A stretch of DNA of 64,000 nt, taken from NCBI GenBank assembly GCA_965194375.1, contig CBDAEL010000001.1. One strand, given 5' to 3'. Under the pieces are notes generated by a model, which was given only the letters and a program-made list of their open reading frames with translations, made no database searches and was not told the origin of the DNA. Positions 24,145 through 32,407 of this stretch are shown in pieces; position 1 is the stretch's first letter; every line of letters starts with the position of its first letter. Source of the DNA: Tabrizicola_A aquatica (GTDB lineage Bacteria; Pseudomonadota; Alphaproteobacteria; Rhodobacterales; Rhodobacteraceae). Position numbers and translations under genes: made by a program.

Positions 24145-24663
24145 ATGCGCGTTTTGGGAATTGACCCCGGGCTGCGAAACCTTGGCTGGGGTGTGATCGA
24201 CGTCGCTGGCGCGCGGATCAGCCATGTCGCCAACGGCATTTGCCATTCCGCTCCGGGTGAGGGGGAGGGCGATCTCGCGCTGCGTCTGGTGTCGCTTTAC
24301 AGCCAGTTGACCGAGGTTCTGCGCCAGTATTCCCCCGAGGCGGCGGCGGTGGAACATACCTTTGTTAACAAGGACGCGGTGGCGACGCTGAAGCTCGGCC
24401 AAGCGCGCGGGATTGCGCTGTTGGTGCCGGCGCAGTTTGGGCTGACGGTGGGAGAATATGCCCCGAATGCGGTAAAGAAGGCGATTGTGGGCGTCGGCCA
24501 TGCCTCCAAGGATCAGGTTGACCACATGGTGCGGCTGCATCTGCCGGGGGTCAAGATTGCCGGGCCGGATGCGGCGGATGCCTTGGCGATTGCGATCTGC
24601 CATGCGCATCATCTGCAAAGTGCGGGGCGGTTGCAGGCCGCAGTGAAAAGGGCAGCGGGATGA
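24145..24663 (+). CDS. ruvC: Holliday junction resolvase RuvC
   Basis: A 172-residue RNase-H-fold endonuclease that cuts Holliday junctions. Catalytic acids: D7 in LGIDPGL, E70 in AAAVEHTF, and the C-terminal pair in GPDAADALAIA. Start ATG 24145 gives the normal MRVLGIDPGLR N-terminus. First gene of the ruvC-ruvA-ruvB unit: its stop overlaps ruvA by 4 bases and ruvB follows 3 bases later, so the three subunits of the resolvasome are made together. Confidence 0.96.
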   Translation: MRVLGIDPGLRNLGWGVIDVAGARISHVANGICHSAPGEGEGDLALRLVSLYSQLTEVLRQYSPEAAAVEHTFVNKDAVATLKLGQARGIALLVPAQFGLTVGEYAPNAVKKAIVGVGHASKDQVDHMVRLHLPGVKIAGPDAADALAIAICHAHHLQSAGRLQAAVKRAAG

Positions 24664-25346
24664 TTGGCAAGATTTCGGGCAGGCTGGATTGGCGCGGCGC
24701 GGACCATGTGCTGATTGATGTGCGCGGCGTGGGCTATATCGTGCATGTCTCGGACCGCACCATGGCGGGCCTGCCGGGCTTGGGCGAGGCGGTGTCGCTT
24801 TATACCGAGTTGTTGGTGCGCGAGGATCTTTTGCAGCTGTTTGGCTTTCCGACCATGCTGGAAAAGGAATGGCATAAGCTCTTGATGACCGTGCAGGGCG
24901 TCGGTGCCAAGGCCGCGATGGCGATCTTGGGCACGCTGGGGCCCGAGGGCGCGGGTCGCGCCATCACGCTGGGTGATGCACGCGCCATTCAGGCCGCGCC
25001 CGGCGTGGGGCCGAAACTGGCGCAGCGGGTGATCTTGGAGCTGAAGTCCAAGGCAGGGTCCGTCATGGCGATGGGGGTCAGCCTGTCAGTGACCGCCGAG
25101 GCGGATGACAGCGTGATCGAACCGATGGTGCCTGCCCCGGCGAAGAAGCCCGCCAAACCGGCCAGCCCGGCGCCCAGCCAATCACGCGCGGCCTATACGG
25201 CCGATGCGCTCTCGGCGCTGATGAACCTTGGCTATGGTCAGGGCGATGCGGCACAGGCGGTGGCGACGGTGGCGGGGGAGGCCCCCGATGCCGACACCGC
25301 CGCGCTGATCCGCGCCAGCCTGAAACTGCTGGCTCCGAAAGGCTAA
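24660..25346 (+). CDS. ruvA: Holliday junction branch-migration protein RuvA
   Basis: A 228-residue junction-binding protein that loads RuvB. Domain I (OB fold) is MIGKISGRLDW...LLQLFGF; domain II has two helix-hairpin-helix motifs (MTVQGVGAKAAMAIL and QAAPGVGPKLAQRVILELKSK). A flexible Ala/Pro/Lys linker (about 150-180) leads to the C-terminal RuvB-binding domain (AYTADALSALMNLGYGQGDAAQAV). The linker is somewhat longer than in E. coli RuvA (203 residues), which is common in alphaproteobacteria. ATGA overlap with ruvC. Confidence 0.96.
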   Translation: MIGKISGRLDWRGADHVLIDVRGVGYIVHVSDRTMAGLPGLGEAVSLYTELLVREDLLQLFGFPTMLEKEWHKLLMTVQGVGAKAAMAILGTLGPEGAGRAITLGDARAIQAAPGVGPKLAQRVILELKSKAGSVMAMGVSLSVTAEADDSVIEPMVPAPAKKPAKPASPAPSQSRAAYTADALSALMNLGYGQGDAAQAVATVAGEAPDADTAALIRASLKLLAPKG

Positions 25347-25349
25347 GCG

Positions 25350-26375
25350 ATGACCTCCGACCCCACCTTGCGCCCTGAGAAACTGCCCGAGGATCTCGAC
25401 CGGGCTTTGCGCCCGCAGATGCTGGAGGAATTCGTCGGCCAAGCCGAGGCGCGGGCGAACCTTGCGGTCTTCATCCAATCGGCGCGGATGCGCGGGGAAT
25501 CGATGGATCACACGCTGTTCCATGGCCCTCCCGGTTTGGGCAAGACGACGCTGGCGCAGATCATGGCGCGCGAATTGGGGGTGGGGTTTCGCATGACCTC
25601 GGGGCCGGTTCTGGCAAAGCCGGGGGATCTTGCGGCGATCCTGACCAATCTGGAACCGCGCGATGTGCTGTTCATCGACGAGATTCACCGCCTGTCGCCG
25701 GTGGTGGAAGAGGTGCTCTATCCCGCGATGGAAGATTTCGCGCTGGATCTGGTGATCGGCGAGGGACCGGCGGCGCGCACGGTGCGGATTGATCTGCAGC
25801 CCTTTACGCTGGTGGGCGCGACAACGCGGCTGGGCCTGTTGACCACGCCCTTGCGCGACCGCTTTGGCATTCCGACCCGGTTGCAGTTTTACACCGAGGA
25901 TGAGCTTGACCATATCGTCACCCGTGGCGCGCGGCTTTTGGGGATTGAAAGCGACCCCGCCGGCACCCGCGAAATCGCGAAGCGCGCCCGGGGCACTCCG
26001 CGGATTGCGGGGCGCTTGCTGCGTCGGGTGGTGGATTTTGTCACCGTCGAGGGCAATGGCCGCCTGACCCAAGCCATCGCCGACCGCGCGCTGACGCGAC
26101 TCGGTGTCGATCATCTGGGTCTGGATGGCGGCGACCGGCGCTATATGACGCTTTTGGCCGAAAACTACGGCGGCGGCCCGGTTGGGGTGGAAACCATCGC
26201 CGCTGCCTTGTCCGAGGCGCGGGATGCGATTGAAGAGGTGATTGAGCCCTATCTTCTGCAACAAGGTCTGATCCTGCGCACGCCGCGGGGGCGGATGCTG
26301 GGGGCGAAGGCCTGGTCGCATCTGGGACTGGCCGCGCCGAAAGGCCCCGGTCAGGGCGAGCTTTTCGAGGGCTGA
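25350..26375 (+). CDS. ruvB: Holliday junction branch-migration ATPase RuvB
   Basis: A 341-residue AAA+ motor driving branch migration. Walker A is GPPGLGKTTLAQ, Walker B LFIDEIHRL, sensor 1 GATTRLGLLTTPLRDRFG with the arginine finger, and sensor 2 GTPRIAGRLLRRV. The C-terminal winged helix ends LIEPYLLQQGLILRTPRGR-like. Starts three bases after ruvA. The downstream gap carries an intergenic repeat and a short GC-rich stretch before the next gene. Confidence 0.96.
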   Translation: MTSDPTLRPEKLPEDLDRALRPQMLEEFVGQAEARANLAVFIQSARMRGESMDHTLFHGPPGLGKTTLAQIMARELGVGFRMTSGPVLAKPGDLAAILTNLEPRDVLFIDEIHRLSPVVEEVLYPAMEDFALDLVIGEGPAARTVRIDLQPFTLVGATTRLGLLTTPLRDRFGIPTRLQFYTEDELDHIVTRGARLLGIESDPAGTREIAKRARGTPRIAGRLLRRVVDFVTVEGNGRLTQAIADRALTRLGVDHLGLDGGDRRYMTLLAENYGGGPVGVETIAAALSEARDAIEEVIEPYLLQQGLILRTPRGRMLGAKAWSHLGLAAPKGPGQGELFEG

Positions 26376-26395
26376 GCGCCCCGGGCCAGCCAAGT

Positions 26396-26470
26396 TGGAT
26401 ATTTGTGCCGCATTGAAGGCAAGAGCCGTTCAAGGATTTGCGCCTTTCGAAATACTCCGGGGTCCGGGGC
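26396..26470. repeat. Fragments of intergenic repeats after ruvB
   Basis: GGATATTTGTGCCGCATTGAAGG (about 26396-26418, given here as a motif) resembles the sequence in the trpB-pyrD gap, and GAAATACTCCGGGG (about 26447-26460) matches the end of the palindromic unit at 17992-18043. Two kinds of dispersed repeat fragment sit side by side. Confidence 0.4.
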
Positions 26471-26584
26471 GGCGCCCCGGGGGTGGGCGGGATGCTGGTG
26501 CGCGCAGAATATGCCGGCCTTCCTCTTGATGTTTTCAGCCTGTCGCGGCATCGATCCGAGGGCCGCTGGCTGAAGGAGTGCGTG

Positions 26585-27196
26585 ATGACCCCCGATCAGG
26601 TGCAAGCCCTGTTCACCCGCAAGGATGGATCCTATTTCTGCGCCCGCTGGGGGCGGCCGATTGTGCCGGTGGTCTTTGGGGTCGATGATGCCACGCTGGC
26701 CATCGTCAAGGGCGCGATTGAGGCGGTGGTGGCCTTGGCCGGGCATAAGATGGCCGAGACGGACCCGGAGCTTGGCGCAAACCTCATGGTGTTTTTCCTG
26801 CGCGATTGGGCGGAACTGCCTCAGGTGCCGAACCTTGATCGGCTGATCCCGGATCTTGGCCCCTTGTGTGACCGGCTGGCGGCGGCAGAGGCGCATCATT
26901 ACCGCGCCTTCCGCTTTGACGCCGAGGGCGCGATCAAGGCGGGGTTTGTCTTTGTGCGGATGGAGGGGATGCTCGCGGAGATGCCCGCCGAGACGCTGGC
27001 GTTAAACGAGGCGGTGCAGGCCATTTTGGTTTGGGGCGAGGCGGCCTTTGCAGAGCTGTCGCCTTTGGGCCGTGCCGGAGAGCGGGTGATCTTGCGCCCC
27101 GAGATTGGCGATGTGATCCGCGCCGCCTATGCGCCGGTGATGCCGCCCGTGGCGCGGGATGGGTCGCATGCCTATCGGTTGGCCGCGCGGCTATGA
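26585..27196 (+). CDS. Conserved hypothetical protein between ruvB and the DUF2161 gene
   Basis: A 203-residue soluble protein starting at ATG 26585 with AAGGAG six bases upstream; the frame extends to 26438 but that part lacks a site. The sequence starts MTPDQVQALFTRKDGSYFCARWGRPIVPVVFG and has alternating helix/strand character with no membrane segment or catalytic motif I can name. It overlaps the DUF2161 gene by ATGA, so it is part of a chain of tightly coupled genes (203-residue protein, DUF2161 nuclease-like protein, YbgC). Confidence 0.75.
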   Translation: MTPDQVQALFTRKDGSYFCARWGRPIVPVVFGVDDATLAIVKGAIEAVVALAGHKMAETDPELGANLMVFFLRDWAELPQVPNLDRLIPDLGPLCDRLAAAEAHHYRAFRFDAEGAIKAGFVFVRMEGMLAEMPAETLALNEAVQAILVWGEAAFAELSPLGRAGERVILRPEIGDVIRAAYAPVMPPVARDGSHAYRLAARL

Positions 27197-27906
27197 AAGA
27201 GGCCGACCTTTATCCGCCCTTGAAGGCCTTTCTGGAGGCGCAGGGCTATGAGGTGAAGGCCGAAATCGGGGCTTGTGACATCATGGCCCTGCGCGCGGGG
27301 GACCCGCCCTTGGTTGTTGAGATGAAGCTGGGCTTCAATCTGAGCCTTGTGTTGCAGGGTGTGGCGCGGCAGGCGTTGTTTGACACCGTGTATCTTGCGG
27401 TTGCGGCACCGAAAAAGGGCTGGCCTGCGCGGTATAAGGATATTGTGGCGCTGTGCCGTCGGTTGGGGCTTGGCCTTTTGGTCGTGACGCCGGGGGAGGC
27501 GGGGGCTGATCCGGGGTTGGTTGAGGCACATCTGGACCCCGGCCCATATCTTCCCCACCGCAATGCTACCCGCGCGGGGCGGTTGCTGCGTGAGTTTCAG
27601 CGCCGGGTGGGCGATCCCAATCAGGGCGGCACGACCGGCATCAAGCGCATGACCGCCTATCGGCAGGATGCGCTGCGCTGTCTGGCGTCTGTGGCCGATG
27701 GCCCGCTGAAGGCCGCCGAGGTGGCCAAGCGGGCGGGGGTTGCAAAGGCCGCCGCCTTGATGCGGGCGGATCATTACGGCTGGTTTGACCGGGTGGCCTT
27801 GGGCGTTTACGCCCTGTCGCCAAAGGGGCTGGCCGCCCTTGGTGAGAATGCTGATGAGCTTGCCCGGCTGGGCAGCGCAGGCCAAACCTTGAAGGACAGC
27901 GCATGA
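27193..27906 (+). CDS. DUF2161 family, PD-(D/E)xK nuclease-like protein
   Basis: A 237-residue protein. The N-terminal part carries a PD-(D/E)xK-like core: MKEADLYPPLKAFLEAQGYEV (Glu), then GACDIMALR with the Asp, then PPLVVEMKLG with the E-x-K. This is the DUF2161 signature and predicts a metal-dependent nuclease fold; the substrate is unknown. The C-terminal 70 residues (CLASVADGPLKAAEVAKRAGVAKAAALMRADHYGWF) look like a winged helix. ATGA overlaps at both ends (with the 203-residue gene and ybgC) mean tight co-expression with ruvB-side and tol-side genes. Confidence 0.85.
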   Translation: MKEADLYPPLKAFLEAQGYEVKAEIGACDIMALRAGDPPLVVEMKLGFNLSLVLQGVARQALFDTVYLAVAAPKKGWPARYKDIVALCRRLGLGLLVVTPGEAGADPGLVEAHLDPGPYLPHRNATRAGRLLREFQRRVGDPNQGGTTGIKRMTAYRQDALRCLASVADGPLKAAEVAKRAGVAKAAALMRADHYGWFDRVALGVYALSPKGLAALGENADELARLGSAGQTLKDSA

Positions 27907-28304
27907 CCCATTCTTTTCCCGTTCGCGTCTACTACGAGGACACCGATCTGGCGGGCATCGTCTATTACGCCAATTACCTGAAGTTCATCGAGCGGGGCCG
28001 CAGCGAGTGGGTGCGGGGTTGCGGTGTGGATCAGGGGGCGCTTAAGGCGGATCAGGGGATCGTCTTTGCGGTGCGCAAGGTGGATGCGGATTTTTTGAAA
28101 CCGGCCAAGTTTGATGACCTGTTGCAGGTCACGACTGACCTTGTGGCGCTGGGCGGGGCCAGCATCACGCTGCGCCAAGAGGTTTGGCGGGGCGAGGAGC
28201 GGCTCTTCACCGCCCAAGTGGTCTTGGTGTGTCTGCATGACACCGGCAAGCCAGCCCGCCTGTCGCCCCATATTCGCGCGGCGTTGCAGGCCGCGTCGAG
28301 CTGA
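27903..28304 (+). CDS. ybgC: Tol-Pal associated acyl-CoA thioesterase YbgC
   Basis: A 133-residue hot-dog-fold thioesterase. The family motif is YYEDTDLAGIVYYANYLKFIERGRSEW, in which the Asp of D-x-D-x-A-G-V-V-Y is catalytic. YbgC is encoded at the start of the tol-pal locus in most proteobacteria and hydrolyses short acyl-CoA or acyl-ACP at the inner membrane. Here it overlaps the DUF2161 stop by ATGA and lies 150 bases before tolQ, which has its own promoter. Confidence 0.93.
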   Translation: MTHSFPVRVYYEDTDLAGIVYYANYLKFIERGRSEWVRGCGVDQGALKADQGIVFAVRKVDADFLKPAKFDDLLQVTTDLVALGGASITLRQEVWRGEERLFTAQVVLVCLHDTGKPARLSPHIRAALQAASS

Positions 28305-28378
28305 CCTGTTCCGCAGGCGACCTTTGGCGCGTGAAGGCCGACACAGATGGGCGCAAAACCGCCATTAACGCAGATGTG

Positions 28379-28408
28379 TTGGCAATCCCTCTCAAACCTT
28401 GCTAGAAT
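28379..28408 (+). promoter_or_regulatory. Promoter of tolQRAB
   Basis: TTGGCA (28379-28384), 18-base spacer, TAGAAT (28403-28408), ending 46 bases before the tolQ ATG. Confidence 0.55.
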
Positions 28409-28454
28409 CACCCATATCAGGCGGGCGTAGACCCGCGTTAGAAGAGCAGGCGTA

Positions 28455-29150
28455 ATGGAAACGGAAGCCATCGGAATGGCGGCGGAGATTGATTTCTCCA
28501 TGCTCGCCCTATTTGCACGCGCGACCATCACGGTCAAACTCGTGATGATCGCGCTTTTGGTCATGTCCTTCTGGTCATGGGCCATCATCATCAGAAAGCA
28601 CCTTATGTTCCGCTCTGCGCGGGCCGAAGCTGCGGTGTTTGACCGGGCCTTCTGGTCGGGTGAGCCTTTGGACGAGCTGTTTGAAAAGATCGGCGGCGAC
28701 CCTCAGGGCGCGTCGGAGAAGATCTTTTCGGCGGGCATGCTGGAGTGGCGTCGCAGCCACCGGCAGGATGGCGGGCTGATCGCGGGCGCTCAGGCGCGGA
28801 TTGATCGGGCGATGGATGTTGCCATTGCGCGGGAATCCGAGGCCTTGAACAAGGGTCTGTCGTTCTTGGCCACCACCGGGTCGACTGCGCCCTTTATCGG
28901 GTTGTTCGGCACGGTCTGGGGGATCAAGCATTCGTTTGAACAGATCGCCATCAGCCAGAACACCAACCTCGCAGTTGTGGCCCCCGGTATTGCCGAGGCG
29001 CTGTTGGCCACCGGTGTCGGCCTGATCGCCGCTATTCCGGCTGTGGTGTTCTACAACAAGCTGAATGCCGACAGTGAGCATATCACGGGCGGCTATGAGG
29101 CCTTTGCCGACGAGTTTGCCACCATCCTTTCGCGCCAGTTGGACGCCTGA
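28455..29150 (+). CDS. tolQ: Tol-Pal system inner-membrane protein TolQ
   Basis: A 231-residue inner-membrane protein of the ExbB/MotA family. Three transmembrane helices: about residues 17-42 (FARATITVKLVMIALLVMSFWSW), and the pair in the C-terminal half beginning GLSFLATTGSTAPFIGLFGTVWGI and VAPGIAEALLATGVGLIAAIPAVVFYN. With TolR it forms the proton channel that energises TolA during outer-membrane constriction. TolR begins 3 bases after its stop. Confidence 0.95.
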   Translation: METEAIGMAAEIDFSMLALFARATITVKLVMIALLVMSFWSWAIIIRKHLMFRSARAEAAVFDRAFWSGEPLDELFEKIGGDPQGASEKIFSAGMLEWRRSHRQDGGLIAGAQARIDRAMDVAIARESEALNKGLSFLATTGSTAPFIGLFGTVWGIKHSFEQIAISQNTNLAVVAPGIAEALLATGVGLIAAIPAVVFYNKLNADSEHITGGYEAFADEFATILSRQLDA

Positions 29151-29153
29151 TCC

Positions 29154-29624
29154 ATGGGCGGAGGGGTGATGAAAAAAGCGGGCGGGGGTGGCCGGAGGGG
29201 CCGCCGCCGCGGGTCATCCGCCGCGATGAGTGAGATCAACGTCACGCCCTTTGTGGACGTGATGCTGGTGCTTCTCATCATCTTCATGGTGGCGGCACCG
29301 ATGCTGACAGTGGGGGTGCCGATTGAATTGCCGGACACCGCCGCCAGCGCCATGCCGAATGAGGAAGAAGAACCGCTGACCATCTCGATCACCGCCGATG
29401 GGCTGATCTTGTTGCAGACCACCGAAGTGTCAGATGCGGAACTGATCCCCAAGCTGGCCGCGATTGCCGCTGAGCGCACCTCCGACAAGGTGTTTTTGCG
29501 CGCCGATGGGGCCTTGGCCTATGAGCGGGTGGCGCAGGTGATGGGCGCTTTGAACGCGGGTGGGTTCAACAACATCGGGTTGGTCACTGATTCTGGTGGT
29601 CCGGCGATGGACGGCAGCAACTAA
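29154..29624 (+). CDS. tolR: Tol-Pal system protein TolR
   Basis: A 156-residue single-pass inner-membrane protein. After a basic Gly/Arg-rich cytosolic N-terminus comes MSEINVTPFVDVMLVLLIIFMVAAP, with the channel aspartate (VTPFVDVMLV) in the transmembrane helix. The periplasmic part (about 55-150) is the ExbD/TolR fold. A second ATG at 29169 has a GGAGG four bases upstream and may be the true start. Between tolQ and tolA. Confidence 0.93.
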   Translation: MGGGVMKKAGGGGRRGRRRGSSAAMSEINVTPFVDVMLVLLIIFMVAAPMLTVGVPIELPDTAASAMPNEEEEPLTISITADGLILLQTTEVSDAELIPKLAAIAAERTSDKVFLRADGALAYERVAQVMGALNAGGFNNIGLVTDSGGPAMDGSN

Positions 29625-29633
29625 GGCCGCGCG

Positions 29634-30806
29634 ATGAATCTGGGCAGCATTGGCTTGGGCAATATGGACAAGGCCACGACGATTTCCGCCGTCGGCCACC
29701 TGGGGGTGATCCTCTGGGCGGTCCTTGGCGGCTGGCTGTTTGCGCCCAAGGATATGCCGCCGATGGAGGTGGCCTCGGTCTCGCTGATGAGCGAGGGCGA
29801 GTATCAGGCCATGATGGCGTCAGCCCCAAAGCCTGATCCTGCGGTGGAACCGGCTGAGGCGCCGCCGGTTGTTCAGCCGCCCGAGCCGGTGGATACGGCA
29901 CTGCCTGAGACTGAAGCCCCGGCCGAGCCGACCCCGGTGGAAGAGGTTTTGCCCGAAGAGGTGCCGGTGGCGCCCGAGGTTCAGCCGGTTGCCGTGCCCG
30001 AGCCTGCCCCGCAGGTGGCGGAAGAAGAACAGCTTATCCCCATGCCCGAAAGCACCGAGGCCCCGGCGCCGCGCCCGGCGCAGCGCATCACGGATGTGCC
30101 GGTTGAAAGTGAACAAGACACGCCCGAGGTCGCCGAAGAGGCGACGCCCGAGGTATCGGATCAGGCCGAGCCTGATGCCCCGGTGATTGAGACCACCGAG
30201 CCTGCCGCCGCGCCTGAGGAAAGTGCCGCGATGGTGTCGCCTGATGCCACCGAAAGTGATGCGCCGGAACTGGCCCCGACGGCTTCGCTTCGTCCGCAGG
30301 CGCGCCCCGAGCGGCAGGTCCAGGTTGAGGATGCGCCCGAGCCGGAAGCGCAGGCCACCGAAGAGGCAACCGAGCAGGCCGACGCCGAGGCCGAAGCGAT
30401 TGCCGCCGCGTTGGCGGAGGCTGCGGCTACCGACACCTCCAGCACCGACACCGGCTTGCCCGAAGGTCCGCCGATGACGGCGGGTGAGAGGGATGGGGTG
30501 CGCGTGGCGATCAATTCGTGCTGGAACATCGGCAGCCTGTCGAGTGCCGCGCAGCGGGTGAAACTGGTGATGCGGGTCGAGATGAACGAGGACGGCACGC
30601 CGGTCGCCCCGTCGATCCAGATGACCAGCTTTGAAGGCGGCGACGAGGCTGCCGCCCAGCAGGCCTTTGAAGCGGCCAAGCGCGCCGTAGTGCGCGGGGT
30701 GCGCGGCTGTGGTGGCAAGCCCGGCTATGAGCTGGACCCCGAGAAATACGGCGAATGGAACGTGATGAACCTGACGTTTGATGCCTCTGGCATGAGGTTG
30801 CGATAA
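29634..30806 (+). CDS. tolA: Tol-Pal system protein TolA
   Basis: A 390-residue protein. Domain I is the N-terminal transmembrane anchor (ISAVGHLGVILWAVLGGWLF). Domain II (about residues 60-285) is unlike the Lys/Ala-rich helix of E. coli TolA: it is an acidic, Pro/Glu/Ala/Thr-rich low-complexity segment. Domain III (about 290-390) is the folded end that meets Pal and TolB, beginning VRVAINSCWNIGSL and ending LTFDASGMRLR, with a conserved cysteine pair. Start ATG 29634 with AAGG at good spacing. Linked to tolB by a one-base gap. Confidence 0.93.
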   Translation: MNLGSIGLGNMDKATTISAVGHLGVILWAVLGGWLFAPKDMPPMEVASVSLMSEGEYQAMMASAPKPDPAVEPAEAPPVVQPPEPVDTALPETEAPAEPTPVEEVLPEEVPVAPEVQPVAVPEPAPQVAEEEQLIPMPESTEAPAPRPAQRITDVPVESEQDTPEVAEEATPEVSDQAEPDAPVIETTEPAAAPEESAAMVSPDATESDAPELAPTASLRPQARPERQVQVEDAPEPEAQATEEATEQADAEAEAIAAALAEAAATDTSSTDTGLPEGPPMTAGERDGVRVAINSCWNIGSLSSAAQRVKLVMRVEMNEDGTPVAPSIQMTSFEGGDEAAAQQAFEAAKRAVVRGVRGCGGKPGYELDPEKYGEWNVMNLTFDASGMRLR

Positions 30807-30894
30807 CATGCAGGTGAACCGCATATTTTTTCCCCTGCCGAAGCGCAAGCTGATGGCACACTCTGCCAAAACCGAGCAGACCCGAGGAACACCC

Positions 30895-32235
30895 GTGACA
30901 AGCGAGGACATGATGAACGCGTTTAAATCCTTTGCCGCCGCCCTGATGATGGGGATTGTCGGCCTTGTCGCGGCACACCCCGCGCAGGCCGAGTTGAACA
31001 TCGTCATCGACAGTCCGGTGATCGAGCCGATGCCCTTTGCCATTCCGACCTTTGTCGATGAGGGCGGGGCGGGGGATTATGCCACCAATATCAGCCGCGT
31101 GGTGGCGGCCGATCTGGCGGGCACGGGCCTTTTCCGCGAAATCCCGGCTGAGGCGCATATCTCGGGCATCAGCGCCTTTGATGCGCCGATTGCCTATAAT
31201 GACTGGCAGGCGATTAACGCGCAGGCGCTGATTGTGGGGGCCGTGCAGGCCAGTGGCGACCGGATCGTCGTGAAATTCCGCCTGTTTGACGTGTTCACCG
31301 GCCAGCCTTTGGGCGAGGGTCTGCAGTTTGCAGGAACCCCCAGCAGCTGGCGGCGCATGGCCCATAAGGTGGCCGATGCGGTTTATAGCCGGATCACGGG
31401 CGAAGGCCCCTATTTCGACAGCCGCGTGGTTTATGTTGCCGAAAGCGGGCCGAAGAACCAGCGCCAGAAGCGTTTGGCGGTGATGGATTACGATGGCGCC
31501 AATGTCGCCTATTTGACCGACAGCTCGTCCATCGTGCTGGCGCCGCGCTTCTCGCCCTCGGGCGACCGGATCCTGTTCACCTCTTATGCCTCTGGCTTCC
31601 CGCAGATTTACATCATGGACGTGGGCAGCCTAGCCGTGCGGTCTTTGGGCGAAATCCCCGGCACCATGACTTTTGCCCCGCGCTTTTCGCCCGATGGCGG
31701 CACGGTGGTCTTTAGCCTTGAGCAGGGCGGCAATTCCGACATCTACGCGATGGACGTGAACGGCGGCGGGTTGCGGCAGTTGACCAATGCGCCGTCGATT
31801 GAAACCGCGCCGTCGTTCAGCCCGGATGGCAGCCAGATCGTGTTTGAAAGCGACCGCTCGGGCAACCAGCAGCTTTACATCATGTCGGCGGGTGGCGGTG
31901 AGGCGGTGCGGATTTCGGGCGGCAAGGGGCGCTATGGCACCCCGGTCTGGAGCCCGCGCGGCGATATGATTGCCTATACCAAGCAAAACGAGGGCCGCTT
32001 CCACATTGGCGTGATGCGCACCGATGGCAGCGAAGAGCGGCTGCTGACGGCGTCCTTCCTGGACGAAGGCCCGACTTGGGCCCCGAATGGCCGCGTGGTG
32101 ATGTTCACCCGCGAAACCGCGGGCGCAGGCGGGCAGGCGCAGTTGTTCTCGGTCGACGTCTCGGGCCGCAACCTAAAGCCGGTGCCGACCGATGGCCCGG
32201 CGTCCGACCCGGCTTGGTCGCCGCTTTTGCCGTAA
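30895..32235 (+). CDS. tolB: Tol-Pal system periplasmic protein TolB
   Basis: A 446-residue periplasmic beta-propeller protein. The signal peptide is FKSFAAALMMGIVGLVAAHPAQA; the N-terminal domain (about 35-165) and the six WD40-like blades with repeated FSPDG/SPRGD signatures follow. The open frame extends upstream to 30808, but the GTG at 30895 has a GAGGA six bases before it and leads directly into the signal peptide. A large hairpin separates it from pal, which has its own promoter. Confidence 0.95.
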   Translation: MTSEDMMNAFKSFAAALMMGIVGLVAAHPAQAELNIVIDSPVIEPMPFAIPTFVDEGGAGDYATNISRVVAADLAGTGLFREIPAEAHISGISAFDAPIAYNDWQAINAQALIVGAVQASGDRIVVKFRLFDVFTGQPLGEGLQFAGTPSSWRRMAHKVADAVYSRITGEGPYFDSRVVYVAESGPKNQRQKRLAVMDYDGANVAYLTDSSSIVLAPRFSPSGDRILFTSYASGFPQIYIMDVGSLAVRSLGEIPGTMTFAPRFSPDGGTVVFSLEQGGNSDIYAMDVNGGGLRQLTNAPSIETAPSFSPDGSQIVFESDRSGNQQLYIMSAGGGEAVRISGGKGRYGTPVWSPRGDMIAYTKQNEGRFHIGVMRTDGSEERLLTASFLDEGPTWAPNGRVVMFTRETAGAGGQAQLFSVDVSGRNLKPVPTDGPASDPAWSPLLP

Positions 32236-32241
32236 CACGGC

Positions 32242-32322
32242 GGCTCATCGTTGCCCTTTCAGGGCCTCTTCGCGGGTGCCGCCGCCCGGCCTTGCGAAGA
32301 GCCCCGAAGGGGACGATGAGCC
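32242..32322. repeat. Long hairpin between tolB and pal
   Basis: Arms of about 30 bases, GGCTCATCGT..CCTCTTCGC (from 32242) and GCGAAGAG..ACGATGAGCC (to 32322), pair nearly perfectly with small bulges, around a 20-base GC-rich loop. It covers half of the 172-base gap and lies just before the pal promoter. Confidence 0.75.
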
Positions 32323-32336
32323 TGCAAGACACCCGA

Positions 32337-32365
32337 TTCACAGGCGGCAAAGAAGCTGCTAAGAT
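32337..32365 (+). promoter_or_regulatory. Promoter of pal
   Basis: TTCACA (32337-32342), 17-base spacer, TAAGAT (32360-32365), 42 bases before the pal ATG and right after the long hairpin. It would allow pal-cpoB-tilS to be expressed apart from tolQRAB. Confidence 0.5.
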
Positions 32366-32407
32366 CATTCCCAATCGAGCACCCTAGATCCATAAGGACA
32401 CCCCACC

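Noticed and set aside
30808..30894. Earlier start for TolB
   Set aside because: It would place 29 polar residues before the signal peptide; the GTG at 30895 has a proper ribosome-binding site.
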